Counted from the stretch's first letter, positions 13,903-23,426 are shown. The stretch: DNA of 54,165 nt from Ruminococcus sp. (GCF_024692365.1 NZ_JAILMR010000004.1:1-54165), one strand, 5' to 3'. Program-made: numbers and translations. Notes: generated by a model not told the origin, from the sequence alone.

Positions 13903-16167
13903 ATGGACTTTCAGATGATAGCTGACTGCTTTGTAGAACCTACCTGTATAATCTCAGTTGAAAAGGATAACGACGGCGGATACCGTCAGATCTGCCTAGT
14001 GGCAGGCAATAAACAGTACATTGAAAAGATCGAAGACCCCATGAATCAGGGTGTCGGAAAAGATATAGGGAACAGTTCCGAGGTACCGGAAATTTTCCGT
14101 CAAAAGAAGACCTTTGTGCCGAATACACCTTATGAAATATATATGCCGAAAGATATGGGCTTTGAAGAAGTCTGTTTTCGTGCTGCCGTGCTGAAAGTTC
14201 CCGTGCATACCTATGTACACCTCAACGGTCTGAATATATGGTTCGATATCTACGCCATGCCCATGTGCATCGACGACGGCGATATCTGCTACTGCGTTTA
14301 CACTATAATAGCTACCCCGAATTCCGATCTTCAAGTTAGCTCAGCTAGCTCGGGCGTTTATGCCGAAAATGTCGTAAAGACCTGCATCAAGCTCAACGGC
14401 TCCAATGATCTCGAAGGAACCATGAGTGACGTTATTAAGGATATACGTCTGCTTTGCAGGGCTGATGTCTGCACGATAGCCCTCACCGACCCCATAACCA
14501 AGAAATCTTCGGTGCTTGCTACCAGCTTCGATAAGAACTGCAAGGTCAAGCGCATAACACAGTTCGGTGAATTCGGTGACATCACAAAGACATGGATAGA
14601 TATGTTCGGCGAGAGCGATTTCATCATCGCGAAAGACGTTGCCGATATGGAATACATCCGCACTAGGAACGAATTCTGGTACAACAACCTCATCGCGGCA
14701 GGGGTAGACAGTCTGGTGATGTTCCCCCTGAGATACGATAATGTTATACTCGGCTTTATGTGGGCGACTAACTTCGCGGTGGAGGATACTATCCGCATAA
14801 AGGAAACTCTGGAGCTGACCACGTTTTTCATATCGTCAAAACTTTCAAATTACCAGATGATGGAACATCTGAAACAGATAAGCTACACTGACCAGCTCAC
14901 AGGCATATACAACAGGCTCGCCTGCACAGAGCTTATCGACAGCCTGATAAAGAAAGATGAGAAATTCTGCACAGTATCCATAGATATCAACAACTTCAAG
15001 AGCATCAATGATACCCTTGGATTCGATGCGGGCAACAGAGTGCTGAAACTGATAGCTTCACGCTGGAAAAAGATAGCAGAAAAAAATCTGACAGCAACAC
15101 AGGATCATATCGCGCGTATGGGCGGTGACGAATTCCAGCTGGTGATACAGGGTTATGAGAGCGAAAAGGATATCATACCCACTATAAAGACCTACGAAAA
15201 TGCTCTCGGAACTTCGCTGACCATTGACGGCTGTGACCTTTATATAAGCGCAAGCTTCGGGTACTGTCTGTATCCCGATGATGCTACGACCAGCGACAGC
15301 CTGATCTCTTATGCAAACGCTTCGATGAATGAAATAAAGCGGCTGAAAAGCAGTCAGCATATCATGCGTTTCGTACCAGAGCTTCTCAAAGAAGAGCGCA
15401 CTCTCGAAATAGAGCGCAAGCTTATTTACGCACTTGAAAACGGCACGATATACTTCAACTTACAACCTCAGTTCGACCTCGACCACAAGCTTCGCGGATT
15501 TGAAGCACTGGCACGTATGAAAGACAGCGAAGGTAATGTAGTTTCTCCCGGGGAATTCATTCCTGTGGCGGAAAAAGTCGGGCTAGTTGACAAGGTAGAC
15601 AGTGCTGTATTCAGGCAGTCTGCAATGTTCATCGGCGGATTGATACGTGAAACAGGGGCAGACATAATGCTCAGCGTAAACATATCGGTGCGCCACCTGA
15701 TGAAGAACGATTTTCTTGATGAGGTAAAGGATATCCTCTGCGCCAGCGGAATACCCGCTGACCATCTGGAGATAGAGATAACCGAATCCATAATGATAGA
15801 TTCAGCGGAAAAAGCCCGCCACTGCATAAATGAGCTTCACAAGATGGGCATACAGATAGCGATAGACGATTTCGGCACGGGATATTCTTCCCTCAGCTAC
15901 CTGAACAATTTCCCGGCGAATATACTGAAGATAGACAAAAGCTTCATCGACAAGATGAACACCAGCGACCCCTCAAAGCAGTACGTCGCGGCGATAATTT
16001 CCATCGGTCATATAATGGGCTTCGAGGTAGTATCGGAAGGCGTTGAGGAGAACGAACAGCTGGCAACGCTGAAACTCATCGGCTGTGACTACATACAAGG
16101 CTTCATCTGGGGCAGACCGCTCCCGCCCGAGGACGCTGAAAAGCTTATTCGGGAAAGTATAGGATAG
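13903..16167 (+). CDS. GGDEF-EAL c-di-GMP protein with PAS/GAF-like sensor region
   Basis: A 754-residue soluble protein. Residues 1-140 look like a PAS-type sensor, about 155-315 like a GAF domain (NVVKTCIKLNG... LVMFPLRYDN VILGFMW), 325-485 are a GGDEF domain with intact GGDEF at 407-411, and 500-750 are an EAL domain with FEALAR (533-538), NIS (593-595), ITES, DDFGTG (655-660), KIDKS and EGVE. Both active sites look complete, so the protein may switch between making and degrading c-di-GMP. The RxxD inhibitory site is absent (ATQD in its place). The EAL part is very similar to that of the protein at 43921-45657, showing paralogy. No membrane segments: the signal is probably cytoplasmic. Single gene with its own promoter and terminator. 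Confidence 0.93.
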   Translation: MDFQMIADCFVEPTCIISVEKDNDGGYRQICLVAGNKQYIEKIEDPMNQGVGKDIGNSSEVPEIFRQKKTFVPNTPYEIYMPKDMGFEEVCFRAAVLKVPVHTYVHLNGLNIWFDIYAMPMCIDDGDICYCVYTIIATPNSDLQVSSASSGVYAENVVKTCIKLNGSNDLEGTMSDVIKDIRLLCRADVCTIALTDPITKKSSVLATSFDKNCKVKRITQFGEFGDITKTWIDMFGESDFIIAKDVADMEYIRTRNEFWYNNLIAAGVDSLVMFPLRYDNVILGFMWATNFAVEDTIRIKETLELTTFFISSKLSNYQMMEHLKQISYTDQLTGIYNRLACTELIDSLIKKDEKFCTVSIDINNFKSINDTLGFDAGNRVLKLIASRWKKIAEKNLTATQDHIARMGGDEFQLVIQGYESEKDIIPTIKTYENALGTSLTIDGCDLYISASFGYCLYPDDATTSDSLISYANASMNEIKRLKSSQHIMRFVPELLKEERTLEIERKLIYALENGTIYFNLQPQFDLDHKLRGFEALARMKDSEGNVVSPGEFIPVAEKVGLVDKVDSAVFRQSAMFIGGLIRETGADIMLSVNISVRHLMKNDFLDEVKDILCASGIPADHLEIEITESIMIDSAEKARHCINELHKMGIQIAIDDFGTGYSSLSYLNNFPANILKIDKSFIDKMNTSDPSKQYVAAIISIGHIMGFEVVSEGVEENEQLATLKLIGCDYIQGFIWGRPLPPEDAEKLIRESIG

Positions 16168-16196
16168 TTTATATAGGCACTTTGTATCATAAAACA

Positions 16197-16231
16197 AGGC
16201 TGCACGGCATCACGCTGTGCAGCCTGTTTTT
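16197..16231. terminator. Bidirectional terminator
   Basis: AGGCTGCAC (16197-16205) pairs with GTGCAGCCT (16217-16225); T-rich on both sides. It ends the GGDEF-EAL gene and the converging sugar kinase gene. Confidence 0.85.
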
Positions 16232-16232
16232 A

Positions 16233-17141
16233 TTATTTCAGTGAAGCCATGAGCAATTCAACTTCTTCAAGCTTCGGCGGGTACAATGGCAGAGGATAAC
16301 GGGATATCGCCACTGCCGAGCAGGCACTTGCGAAGCGCACGAGTTCATCGTCCACCATGCCTTTCAGAAGACCGTAGACACAGCCCGCCTTGAAAGTATC
16401 GCCTGCGCCGAGGGTGCTTTTTACCTCAACATTGAAGGGCTTCATGCGGTGTATCTCTCCGCCGCGCCTTGCGTACAGCATATCATCTCCGCCTTGGGTG
16501 ATGATGGTCAACCCCTCGCTTTCGGACTGCATCTGCGCCATTACTTCTTCCGCAGACATACCCTTGTAGCGCATTGCGGTACACTCGCGGGACACAACAT
16601 TGACAGACGCATGACGGTGCAGGAATGAACTGTGGGGAGTATCTATGGTGACATAAGGCACATCATGCGCCATGCACAGCTTTGCCGCAAGCAGTGATTC
16701 TTCACCGAAAAACGGGTCTATACCCGCGGCACCGCAGCCAACGATATCTTCCTCGCGGGGTACGCTCCACCATCTTTTTCCGCTTGAAAAAAGCTGCTGA
16801 AATCTGCCCATGGGCGAGCGCACAAGACCTGCTATGACCACGTAGTCCATAACGCCTGCATCATCCTGCAAAGTTCCAAGGGATGTAAGGTCAACGGTTT
16901 TGTCCTTATAAAACTCCTTTAGCATCGGGGCAACTTCACTGCCTATCTGTGTTCCGTCCATTTTTACGGACACACCAAGCGATGCAAGTACTGTCGCCGC
17001 TGTACCTGTTTCACCGCCTGGCAGAAAATAATGCTCACCTATCTCGGAATATTCATCGGGTCTGAGAAAGCCGTCTTTCAGAAGAAAGGAATGTGTTCCC
17101 AGAATCTGACCGAAAAGATACGCCTTGTTATCATCGCCCAT
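16233..17141 (-). CDS. PfkB-family carbohydrate kinase
   Basis: A 302-residue ribokinase-type sugar kinase. The N-terminal glycine pair region is GGETGTAATVLASLG (42-56), and the C-terminal PfkB signature STLGAGDTFKAGC contains the GAGD anion hole and the catalytic Asp. The substrate cannot be told; PfkB members phosphorylate ribose, fructose, adenosine or sugar acids. GGAGG lies about ten bases before the ATG. It is 27 bases downstream of the ABC permease gene on the same strand, so it may be co-transcribed with the exporter, although no functional link is evident. Confidence 0.88.
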   Translation of the reverse strand: MGDDNKAYLFGQILGTHSFLLKDGFLRPDEYSEIGEHYFLPGGETGTAATVLASLGVSVKMDGTQIGSEVAPMLKEFYKDKTVDLTSLGTLQDDAGVMDYVVIAGLVRSPMGRFQQLFSSGKRWWSVPREEDIVGCGAAGIDPFFGEESLLAAKLCMAHDVPYVTIDTPHSSFLHRHASVNVVSRECTAMRYKGMSAEEVMAQMQSESEGLTIITQGGDDMLYARRGGEIHRMKPFNVEVKSTLGAGDTFKAGCVYGLLKGMVDDELVRFASACSAVAISRYPLPLYPPKLEEVELLMASLK

Positions 17142-17168
17142 GTTATCATGACCTCCAATCAGGCAGCC

Positions 17169-19472
17169 TTAACCAACTGTCCTCATCTGATCTGTAAGAC
17201 TTTCCTTATTTATCCTGTGGAGAGTTATCACCGATGCGATAACAGCCGCCACAAATGCCACCGCAGCAGCTATCCATACACGTGGCACAGGCTCGATGAA
17301 GTTCACGATATCGCCAAGTTCATCGTCAAGCTTCACACGTTTCAGCAGAAGCAGAGTCAGTCCCATAAGACCTTCCAGAAGTCCTGTTGCCAGCACTCCC
17401 GAAGTCAGCGAATACTGGAAACACTCCACGATGGTCATGCCGTACAGCTGACCTCTTGTCATGCCCATGCACTGCATTGAAGCAAGCTCCGACTTGCGGT
17501 TGAGCAAGCCTGTGGAAAGGATATTCACCATATTCACCAGAGCTATCATACCGATAAGCACACTCAGGAAAGCAGAGCCTATCTTTATAGCACCCACAGC
17601 CGAACGCATTTTCTGAACGTCGCCGTAATAGTCCTCGTAAAGGCTCATAAGCTCGGGATGAGTTTTAACAAAGGTCTTAGCCTTTTCATAGTCATCATCA
17701 TTTACAAAATCAACATGGATATACTCCACGCCCTCAAGATTTGCCAGACTTCCCTTTCCTGCCAGCGTATAAGCGCTTTTGTTGTAGTAATCCAGCGTAC
17801 TTGCGAGTATAGTTGCATTACCCGATAAATTTTCCTCGGAAGTATTCTTTTCGCCATCCTCTGTCCTGTACATTGGTGCAGTAGCCACTATATTGAGTGT
17901 AGTTGGATAAAGCTCCGTTGTAAAGCGGTATTCAAGCCTATCAGCACCAGTTTCATAGTCCTTGGTGACGTACTCCTTGACGTTTTCCTTGTCAGCATCG
18001 GACATACTGCTGTACTCTTCGTCAGAGATTATGGTCTTCTCCATAACGCCGACTTCTGGCTGAAGCGGAGTATCATATATCTGTGCAGGTTCATCGGAAT
18101 TTGTAGACATTAAAATGTATGCTCCCTGTTCGGTGAGTTCATCATAAGTCACAGGCAGTTCGCCCTGAAATTTCTTTTCAAGCACACCGCGAGGATAGTA
18201 CCTCATAACGCAGGTCTGCAGTGAGCCGTCGGACATATTTACATAAGCTACCTGTTCCTTGCAGAAATCATTCACCTCGAAAAGACCTGTATCCATAACG
18301 GCATCATAGCCTTCCTTGTAGCTCATGGGCTTGTCCTGTTCGCTCTTTATAGCTATGCCCATATCGTAGTTAAGACCTGCAAGATCTACAAGCTTTTCAA
18401 AGGCATTCAGCGACTGTTTCAGAACTATCAAGAATGAAGCGAACAGTGCTATCGACAATGTCAAAGAAACAACCGTTATCACGAAACGCTTGGGCTGACG
18501 GCTGTTATTGCGGGATGCAAGCTTGCCCTGCCAGCCGAATACCGACCCGAAGAACGAAGCTTTTCTCACCTTTACAGTCTTGTCGCTGTCGCCGAATATC
18601 GCCTGTACAGGTGTCTTTTTGATGACGCGCATACCTGTCTGATATGCCGAAAGGAATACCCAGACAAGTCCTGTTACCGCTGCAAGTAGCATCATCAGCG
18701 GGTCGATGTGCAGGTGCATGAGCTTTCCTGCTTTTTCTGCTGTGAAGAATGCCTCGGCAACTCCGCTGGTGTCAACCACTTTGAGAGTGCCAGCACTTAT
18801 CCCGACACCCAGCAGCATACCAAGTGGCAGACCTATAACACTGAGTAACAGACCTTCAAAAGTCACCATACGGACTATCTGCTTAGGTTCGGCACCTATG
18901 CACTGCAATACGCCAAAGTGCTTTTCCCTCTCCTTTGAGCTTATCTCAAAGGCGGTATCGATCATAAGTCGGAGTGCGATAGCCAGCAGCAGCACAAATA
19001 CGAAGAACGCCGCAAGGTCTCGCACAGCTTCGTACCTTGATGAAAAATCCAGCTTATCGGCGCTGATGAGGTCATAGTTCACATCGATCTGCGATGTGTC
19101 AAATTCCTCAAAGCGGTCGTTGTAAAGCTGCTTTTCGGGGAAAAGGTCGAATATGTAAAGCCCCACATCTTCATGATAACCTTTAAGCATGACCTCAGCG
19201 GAAATAGTACCATCCATCTCCTTTATGGGGTCACCTGTGCTGAGTTCGTCATTAGACGCAAGTTCAGAGTATTCCTCATCGGTCAGCTTCATAAGCTTGA
19301 AGTGATAAGGCTTATCCATGTACAGCGACTCACGCACGATAGCCTTGAAAGTCGCGAAACCCGTAAACAGCAGCGTCATAAGTGCTATCGCTATCATTAT
19401 GCTGCATATGGTGAAGATGCTGTGGCGCTTCTGAGCCTTGATGTATTTAAGCGCCAGTGATCTCTCGAACAT
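17169..19472 (-). CDS. ABC transporter permease, FtsX/MacB-like
   Basis: A 767-residue membrane protein with one N-terminal helix (about 17-40), a ~100-residue outside domain, three helices between 150 and 275, a fifth at about 330-355, a large ~280-residue outside domain, and three C-terminal helices ending near 750. Two FtsX-type cores are therefore fused, as in BceB-like and MacB-related exporters of Firmicutes that remove or sense cell-envelope-active peptides. GAGGTGAG lies inside the end of the ATPase gene, six bases upstream. The large extracytoplasmic domain probably binds substrate. No adjacent histidine kinase/regulator pair, so the Bce peptide-sensing model is only one option. Confidence 0.88.
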   Translation of the reverse strand: MFERSLALKYIKAQKRHSIFTICSIMIAIALMTLLFTGFATFKAIVRESLYMDKPYHFKLMKLTDEEYSELASNDELSTGDPIKEMDGTISAEVMLKGYHEDVGLYIFDLFPEKQLYNDRFEEFDTSQIDVNYDLISADKLDFSSRYEAVRDLAAFFVFVLLLAIALRLMIDTAFEISSKEREKHFGVLQCIGAEPKQIVRMVTFEGLLLSVIGLPLGMLLGVGISAGTLKVVDTSGVAEAFFTAEKAGKLMHLHIDPLMMLLAAVTGLVWVFLSAYQTGMRVIKKTPVQAIFGDSDKTVKVRKASFFGSVFGWQGKLASRNNSRQPKRFVITVVSLTLSIALFASFLIVLKQSLNAFEKLVDLAGLNYDMGIAIKSEQDKPMSYKEGYDAVMDTGLFEVNDFCKEQVAYVNMSDGSLQTCVMRYYPRGVLEKKFQGELPVTYDELTEQGAYILMSTNSDEPAQIYDTPLQPEVGVMEKTIISDEEYSSMSDADKENVKEYVTKDYETGADRLEYRFTTELYPTTLNIVATAPMYRTEDGEKNTSEENLSGNATILASTLDYYNKSAYTLAGKGSLANLEGVEYIHVDFVNDDDYEKAKTFVKTHPELMSLYEDYYGDVQKMRSAVGAIKIGSAFLSVLIGMIALVNMVNILSTGLLNRKSELASMQCMGMTRGQLYGMTIVECFQYSLTSGVLATGLLEGLMGLTLLLLKRVKLDDELGDIVNFIEPVPRVWIAAAVAFVAAVIASVITLHRINKESLTDQMRTVG

Positions 19473-19477
19473 TCACC

Positions 19478-20167
19478 TCACCTCCCCGACTTCGTAAACT
19501 CGTCGTTGACTATCCTGCCATCGGACATGGTGATGATGCGGTCGCACTGCTTTGCAATGTTGTCGTCATGGGTTATGATTATCATGGTCTGACCCAGTTT
19601 AAGGTTCGATTCACGCAGCAGCTTGATTATCTCAGCGGAGTTCTTGCTGTCAAGATTACCCGTAGGTTCATCAGCGAGAATAACATCAGGTGCTGTGAAA
19701 AGTGCCCTGCCGATGGACACTCTCTGCTGCTGTCCGCCTGAAAGCTGTGACGGCAGATGACCTCTCCTGTCTTTAAGATCCATCATCTCCAGCATTTCCT
19801 CGACCTTTGCAGGGTCGGGCTTTTTGCCGTCCATAATTGTAGGCAGAGTGATATTTTCAGCCGCTGTCAGCACGGGTATCAGGTTGTAGAACTGATATAT
19901 CAGACCTACTCTGCGCCGTCTGAACACAGCAAGCTCCTTGTTGTTCTGTGAATAAACATCTGTACCGTCGATAAGCACTTTTCCCGAAGTCGGACGGTCA
20001 ACGCCGCCCAGAATGTGGAGCAGGGACGATTTACCCGAACCTGATGCACCTATTATCGCAGCCATCTGTCCTTTCGGAACGGTAAAGCTGACGTTATCAA
20101 CTGCTTTAACTTCATTATCGCCGTTTCCGTAAGTCTTGCATATAGCTTCGGCTGTAAGAAAACTCAT
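19478..20167 (-). CDS. ABC transporter ATP-binding protein (LolD/MacB type)
   Basis: A 229-residue ATPase with Walker A GASGSGKSS (40-48), Q-loop YQFYN, signature LSGGQQQR, Walker B VILADEP followed by TGNLD, and the H-loop IITHD. The TGNLDS after Walker B is typical of the MacB/LolD/FtsE group that works with FtsX-like permeases. It is the first gene of the operon and is followed five bases later by its permease. The full set of ATPase motifs is present, so it should be active. Transcribed from the promoter at 20202-20230. Confidence 0.94.
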   Translation of the reverse strand: MSFLTAEAICKTYGNGDNEVKAVDNVSFTVPKGQMAAIIGASGSGKSSLLHILGGVDRPTSGKVLIDGTDVYSQNNKELAVFRRRRVGLIYQFYNLIPVLTAAENITLPTIMDGKKPDPAKVEEMLEMMDLKDRRGHLPSQLSGGQQQRVSIGRALFTAPDVILADEPTGNLDSKNSAEIIKLLRESNLKLGQTMIIITHDDNIAKQCDRIITMSDGRIVNDEFTKSGR

Positions 20168-20201
20168 TATGCGGTTCCCCCTTCATTAATATATTAGTAA
20201 T

Positions 20202-20230
20202 AGTATAGCACATTATTTTACAAATGTAAA
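20202..20230 (-). promoter_or_regulatory. Promoter of the ABC exporter operon
   Basis: On the minus strand TTTACA (20225-20230), a 17-base spacer and TATACT (20202-20207), 35 bases before the ATPase start. Confidence 0.65.
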
Positions 20231-20308
20231 GATAGGCGGGGTAAAAACAGATGAATGTATAGAGTTTGATGTGAGAGGTTGGGAGATTTAACAAAAAAGT
20301 ATGAGAGA

Positions 20309-20359
20309 ATGCCAAGGAAACAAAGCGCGCGGTCAAGCCTCGCGCTAGCAGGCTTGCGG
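20309..20359 (+). repeat. Terminal inverted repeat, left
   Basis: Starts ATGCCAAGGAAACAAAGCGC and runs to GGCTTGCGG. The same unit appears in reverse at 20945-20995 and in a shorter palindromic form near 47.85 kb. Confidence 0.8.
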
Positions 20360-20767
20360 AGAGCACGAGAGGCAGAGCCTCTCGGTCAAGGCGCAAAGGC
20401 GACGTGACCACAACAAAAGCAATAGCGGACTATCTTTCCGCCATGTCAAAAAGCGGGCGGTCACCAAAATCCATGGGTGAACGAAATGAGCGCCACACGC
20501 TATCTATTTGGGAGCACAGACCGCCCGCGCCCGAAATCGGACAGCAAAGCGAATCCGATTTCTCGACCCGAACGGAGAGAGGGGCGACACCCAGCAGTAC
20601 GTCTGTTAAAAGCCAGTTCGTAAATAATAGACGCACCGAGGATATCCCATTCTTATCAAAGGGACTGCGTTTGACATGGTCGCCCCTCTCTTCGTTCGGG
20701 TCGAGCCGTCGAAAACGCTTCGCTGTTTGACGGCGTGCGCGGGCAATATTCACGCATACCAAAAGAT

Positions 20768-20890
20768 ACGGTCGTATACTTTGGTACACGTTCGTACGTT
20801 TTGGTAGCTGCGACTGCGTCGGCAACGTGCCCGCGCACTTTTGGTATCAGTTTGTATGCTCTTGTACTTTGTGGTACATTTTGGTATGCG
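20768..20890. repeat. 20-base TTTGGTA/TCGTA minisatellite, copy A
   Basis: Units such as ACGGTCGTATACTTTGGTAC (20768-20787) and ACGTTCGTACGTTTTGGTAG (20788-20807), then a degraded stretch ending ATTTTGGTATGCG near 20890, share the consensus of the array at 25691-25810. Confidence 0.7.
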
Positions 20891-20944
20891 CCTTGGTGAT
20901 TGAGGGCTCTGCCAACAGTCAACAAAGTTGACTGTGCAAACATC

Positions 20945-20995
20945 CCGCAAGCCTGCTAGCGCGAGGCTTGACCTCGCGCTTTGTCTCCTTGGCAT
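20945..20995 (-). repeat. Terminal inverted repeat, right
   Basis: Reverse complement of 20309-20359 with two base differences (A/G in AAGGRAACA and C/A after GCGCG). Confidence 0.8.
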
Positions 20996-21111
20996 ATCTC
21001 ACCTCTTTTGTGTAAAACACCTTTCTGCCATCTCTTGACCAAAGCTCTCCTCTGTGGTATAATATATCAAAATCACAGACAAAACACATCACCCGGAAAA
21101 GAGAGAACACA

Positions 21112-22249
21112 ATGGACATTTTCAGAAAAAAAAGAGAAAGAAAGCATTTTATATAAATACAGCGATTACAACCACGTCGGCACAGAACAGATCAATCTTC
21201 GACCCATCACAGGCGGCGAATTCGATGCCATTGACAAGCGGTACAGATCCAAACACTTGGTATTTACTACCAAGCCCGGAATTGCTTTACTGCTATCATT
21301 ATTATTTACGGTATCCAGCCTGAAATACTGCGCCGACCTGTTTTTGAACGGCGAAAAAGAACCCTACATACCGCTGATGATCTTCGGTTCTGTTGACTTT
21401 TTTGCGATGCTGCTTTCTGTGTTGGCAGTTCGGGCGCGGCTTGACAGAATGGTCACTCGTGATTCGCTGGTGGCAGCAGGCGAAGTGCTTGAAATCAAAG
21501 TGGTGAGAGGTCCTAAAAATAGTATCAAATACGCCGACCACACTATCGCTTTTCACAGTACCAGAGAGATAGTGACATTCAGGTACTACAAGCCGATATA
21601 TGCGGGTACTACGGTGCTTATCGTGAAATCCCCGAAAATGACTTTCCATCTTATACCAATATCTGCCGATGCAGTGGAGATGAACTACACGAGCAAAGAC
21701 CACAGTGCTGAGATATCCGAGAGAAGTATTGTCAACATCGGCGACCTCAGCGAATACAGCAAGACCCCATTCACGGCGGTACGCAAGCACTATCTCAGCA
21801 GAGATGAATTTCTTACTATACCGAAGAAATACCGTTCCATAAGCCCATTCAGCCGCGGACTGGCAAGCGGAAGCTGGGTGGTCTTCACTTTGATAACTAT
21901 TATAATGTGCGGACTGCTTGTGAAGTTCATCGGTGCGCATGATATGGCGAAAGCGTTTCCCTTGTCCGGTGGAATATTCTGCATAATGATAATCGAGATT
22001 TTCCTTACAGGCGAAGTCTTCCGCACACCGCTGAAACTCGGCAGAACATACAGCATAGACTGCGTTGTGATACGCAAGGAGAAATTCTCGGGACAGTGCA
22101 TTGTGAGTATCATACTACCAGACACCAAGCAGTATGTGGATAATATCAGAGTTGACCCCATGATATTTGACAGCATTGTTACAAACACAAATGTCAGGCT
22201 GTATTTTCATATGAAGTACACTGATGCCAAGTACATTAGTCAGATATGA
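21112..22249 (+). CDS. Hypothetical four-helix membrane protein with an apparent frameshift at its start
   Basis: From 21134 an open frame of about 370 codons encodes a membrane protein with helices near IALLLSLLFTVSSLKY, MIFGSVDFFAMLLSVLAV, WVVFTLITIIMCGLL and GIFCIMIIEIFL and two soluble loops. No family is recognised. The two helix pairs and following loops suggest an internal duplication. The only sensible start, ATG at 21112 (GDIFRK-like MDIFRKK), is in another frame and would stop at 21154. Removing one A from the eight-A run at 21126-21133 joins it to the long frame. The frame upstream of 21112 runs into the repeat island, so it is not the true start. Sequencing error, slippage or phase variation are all possible. 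Ends in a strong terminator. Confidence 0.6.
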
Positions 22250-22259
22250 ATAGTATTTT

Positions 22260-22287
22260 CGGGACGTGATGAGCGTCCCGATTTTTT
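22260..22287 (+). terminator. Terminator
   Basis: CGGGACG (22260-22266) pairs with CGTCCCG (22274-22280), followed by ATTTTTTT. Ends the membrane protein gene just before the metal operon promoter. Confidence 0.9.
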
Positions 22288-22309
22288 TGAAAAAATTTTT
22301 CAAAAGGTC

Positions 22310-22360
22310 TTGACAAACGGCGACTAATGTGTTATCATATGAACAGTGATTCAGATGATA
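22310..22360 (+). promoter_or_regulatory. Promoter and ArsR-type operator of the metal operon
   Basis: TTGACA (22310-22315), a 17-base spacer and TATCAT (22333-22338). The -10 box is the left edge of an inverted repeat TATCATATGAA (22333-22343) / TTCAGATGATA (22350-22360), with one mismatch and a six-base centre. This is the shape of SmtB/CzrA-family operators, where the metal-free repressor blocks RNA polymerase. Confidence 0.85.
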
Positions 22361-22406
22361 CAATGAGCATTCGATACAAACGTTGACCGAAAGGGAGTGA
22401 AATACG

Positions 22407-22760
22407 ATGAAAGAAAGCAAAAATCCCGAATATCTGGCGCTTTCGCAGGAAGATATCGACAGACTTGAAAAAGAGACACCCTCGGACGAGGAGCTTTACG
22501 ACCTTGCAGAACTGTTCAAGGTTTTCGGTGACAGCACGAGGATACGCATACTTTACGCACTTCTGGAAAGCGAAATGTGCGTCGGGGATATGGCACAGCT
22601 GCTGGGACTTACACCCACTGCCTGTTCACATCAGCTGAGAGTTCTGAAAAACAACAAGCTGGTAAGATTCAGGCGTGACGGCAAGATAATGTTCTATTCG
22701 CTGGCGGACGATCACGTAAGGAGCATACTTGCGCTGGGCATGGAGCATATTCTTGAATGA
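22407..22760 (+). CDS. ArsR/SmtB-family metal-sensing repressor
   Basis: A 117-residue winged-helix repressor (ELFKVFGDSTRIRILYALLE; recognition helix TPTACSHQLRVLKNNKLV). The last helix carries Asp-x-His-x10-His-x-x-Glu (from DDHVRSIL to MEHILE), the alpha-5 zinc site of SmtB and CzrA. The alpha-3 CVC site of CadC-type cadmium/lead sensors is missing (only one Cys, in EMCVGD). This predicts a Zn/Co-type sensor, with Cd possible. It is first in an operon with a methyltransferase, an HMA protein and a P-type ATPase and has a matching operator in its promoter. Confidence 0.92.
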   Translation: MKESKNPEYLALSQEDIDRLEKETPSDEELYDLAELFKVFGDSTRIRILYALLESEMCVGDMAQLLGLTPTACSHQLRVLKNNKLVRFRRDGKIMFYSLADDHVRSILALGMEHILE

Positions 22761-22817
22761 CCAAAATTTCGGACAGATAAAGCAAAAGGACAGAGAACAG
22801 AAACAGGGGGCGCAGAA

Positions 22818-23426
22818 ATGAAAAAGAGCTTCTGGGACTGCATTGCAGGGGTTTACGATCTCTTTGAGCGGCTCTACAACAAAAAGTGCTATGACGGCAC
22901 AGGGGCGAAAGTCGCTTCGTATATCGAAGAGGGCAGCAAAGTCCTTGAATGTGCCTGCGGTACAGGTTCGATAAGCCGATTTCTGGCACAGAAAGCAGGC
23001 AGGTTAACAGCTGCCGATCTTTCGGACGGTATGCTTAGACAGGCGGCTAAGAATCTTCGCTGGTTTGACAATGTCAGACTTTGCAAGTGCAACATCATGG
23101 CGCTGAAATGCAGGGACAATTACTTTGATGCGGTAGTCGCGGGCAATGTTATACATCTGCTGGATGAACCCTACAAGGCTGTTGACGAACTGCTGAGAGT
23201 CTGCAAGAATGGCGGAAAAGTCATAATCCCCACATATATAAATATGGGCAAAAGCGACAGCGAACTGCTGATAAAATTGTTCAGCTTTTGCGGGGCACAT
23301 TTCACGAAGCAGTTCAATGAAGAAAGCTACAAGCAGTTCTTCATTGACGGCGGATACAGAAATGTTGAGTTCGATATCGTGGAGGGCAGGATGCCCTGCG
23401 CTGTTGCGATAATCACAAAGGAATAA
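22818..23426 (+). CDS. Class I SAM-dependent methyltransferase in the metal operon
   Basis: A 202-residue methyltransferase with the SAM motif VLECACGTGSISRFL (about 43-57), the acidic DLSDGML after strand 2 and NVIHLLDEP after strand 4. The substrate is unknown; the fold is that of UbiE/Tam-like enzymes. It is rich in cysteines (about 10), including CNIMALKC. It lies 57 bases after the ArsR gene and before the HMA and ATPase genes on the same strand, so it is expected to be metal-induced. Methylation of a metal(loid) or of a lipid are possible roles but neither can be shown from sequence. Confidence 0.82.
   Translation: MKKSFWDCIAGVYDLFERLYNKKCYDGTGAKVASYIEEGSKVLECACGTGSISRFLAQKAGRLTAADLSDGMLRQAAKNLRWFDNVRLCKCNIMALKCRDNYFDAVVAGNVIHLLDEPYKAVDELLRVCKNGGKVIIPTYINMGKSDSELLIKLFSFCGAHFTKQFNEESYKQFFIDGGYRNVEFDIVEGRMPCAVAIITKE

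Larger units (their letters stand above)
20309..20995. mobile_element. MITE-like hairpin island with 51-base terminal inverted repeats
   Basis: The 687 bases are bounded by nearly identical 51-base inverted repeats (20309-20359 and 20945-20995, two differences), each carrying an internal CAAGCCT/AGGCTTG stem. Inside is a chain of further inverted repeats: CGAGAGGC/GCCTCTCG (20366-20384), GCGGGCGGTC/GACCGCCCGC (20453-20528), GAAATCGGA/TCCGATTTC (20533-20562), a 26-base pair of arms with one mismatch (20563-20588 and 20679-20704), GCCGTC/GACGGC (20705-20734) and CAGTCAAC/GTTGACTG (20916-20934). A minisatellite occupies 20768-20890. No credible protein is encoded. It may be a non-autonomous transposable element or a nest of such elements; a large structured RNA is a less likely alternative. 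Confidence 0.65.

Noticed and set aside
20404..20943. Short frames on both strands inside the hairpin island
   Set aside because: They run through inverted repeats and minisatellite units, have no ribosome sites and resemble no protein.
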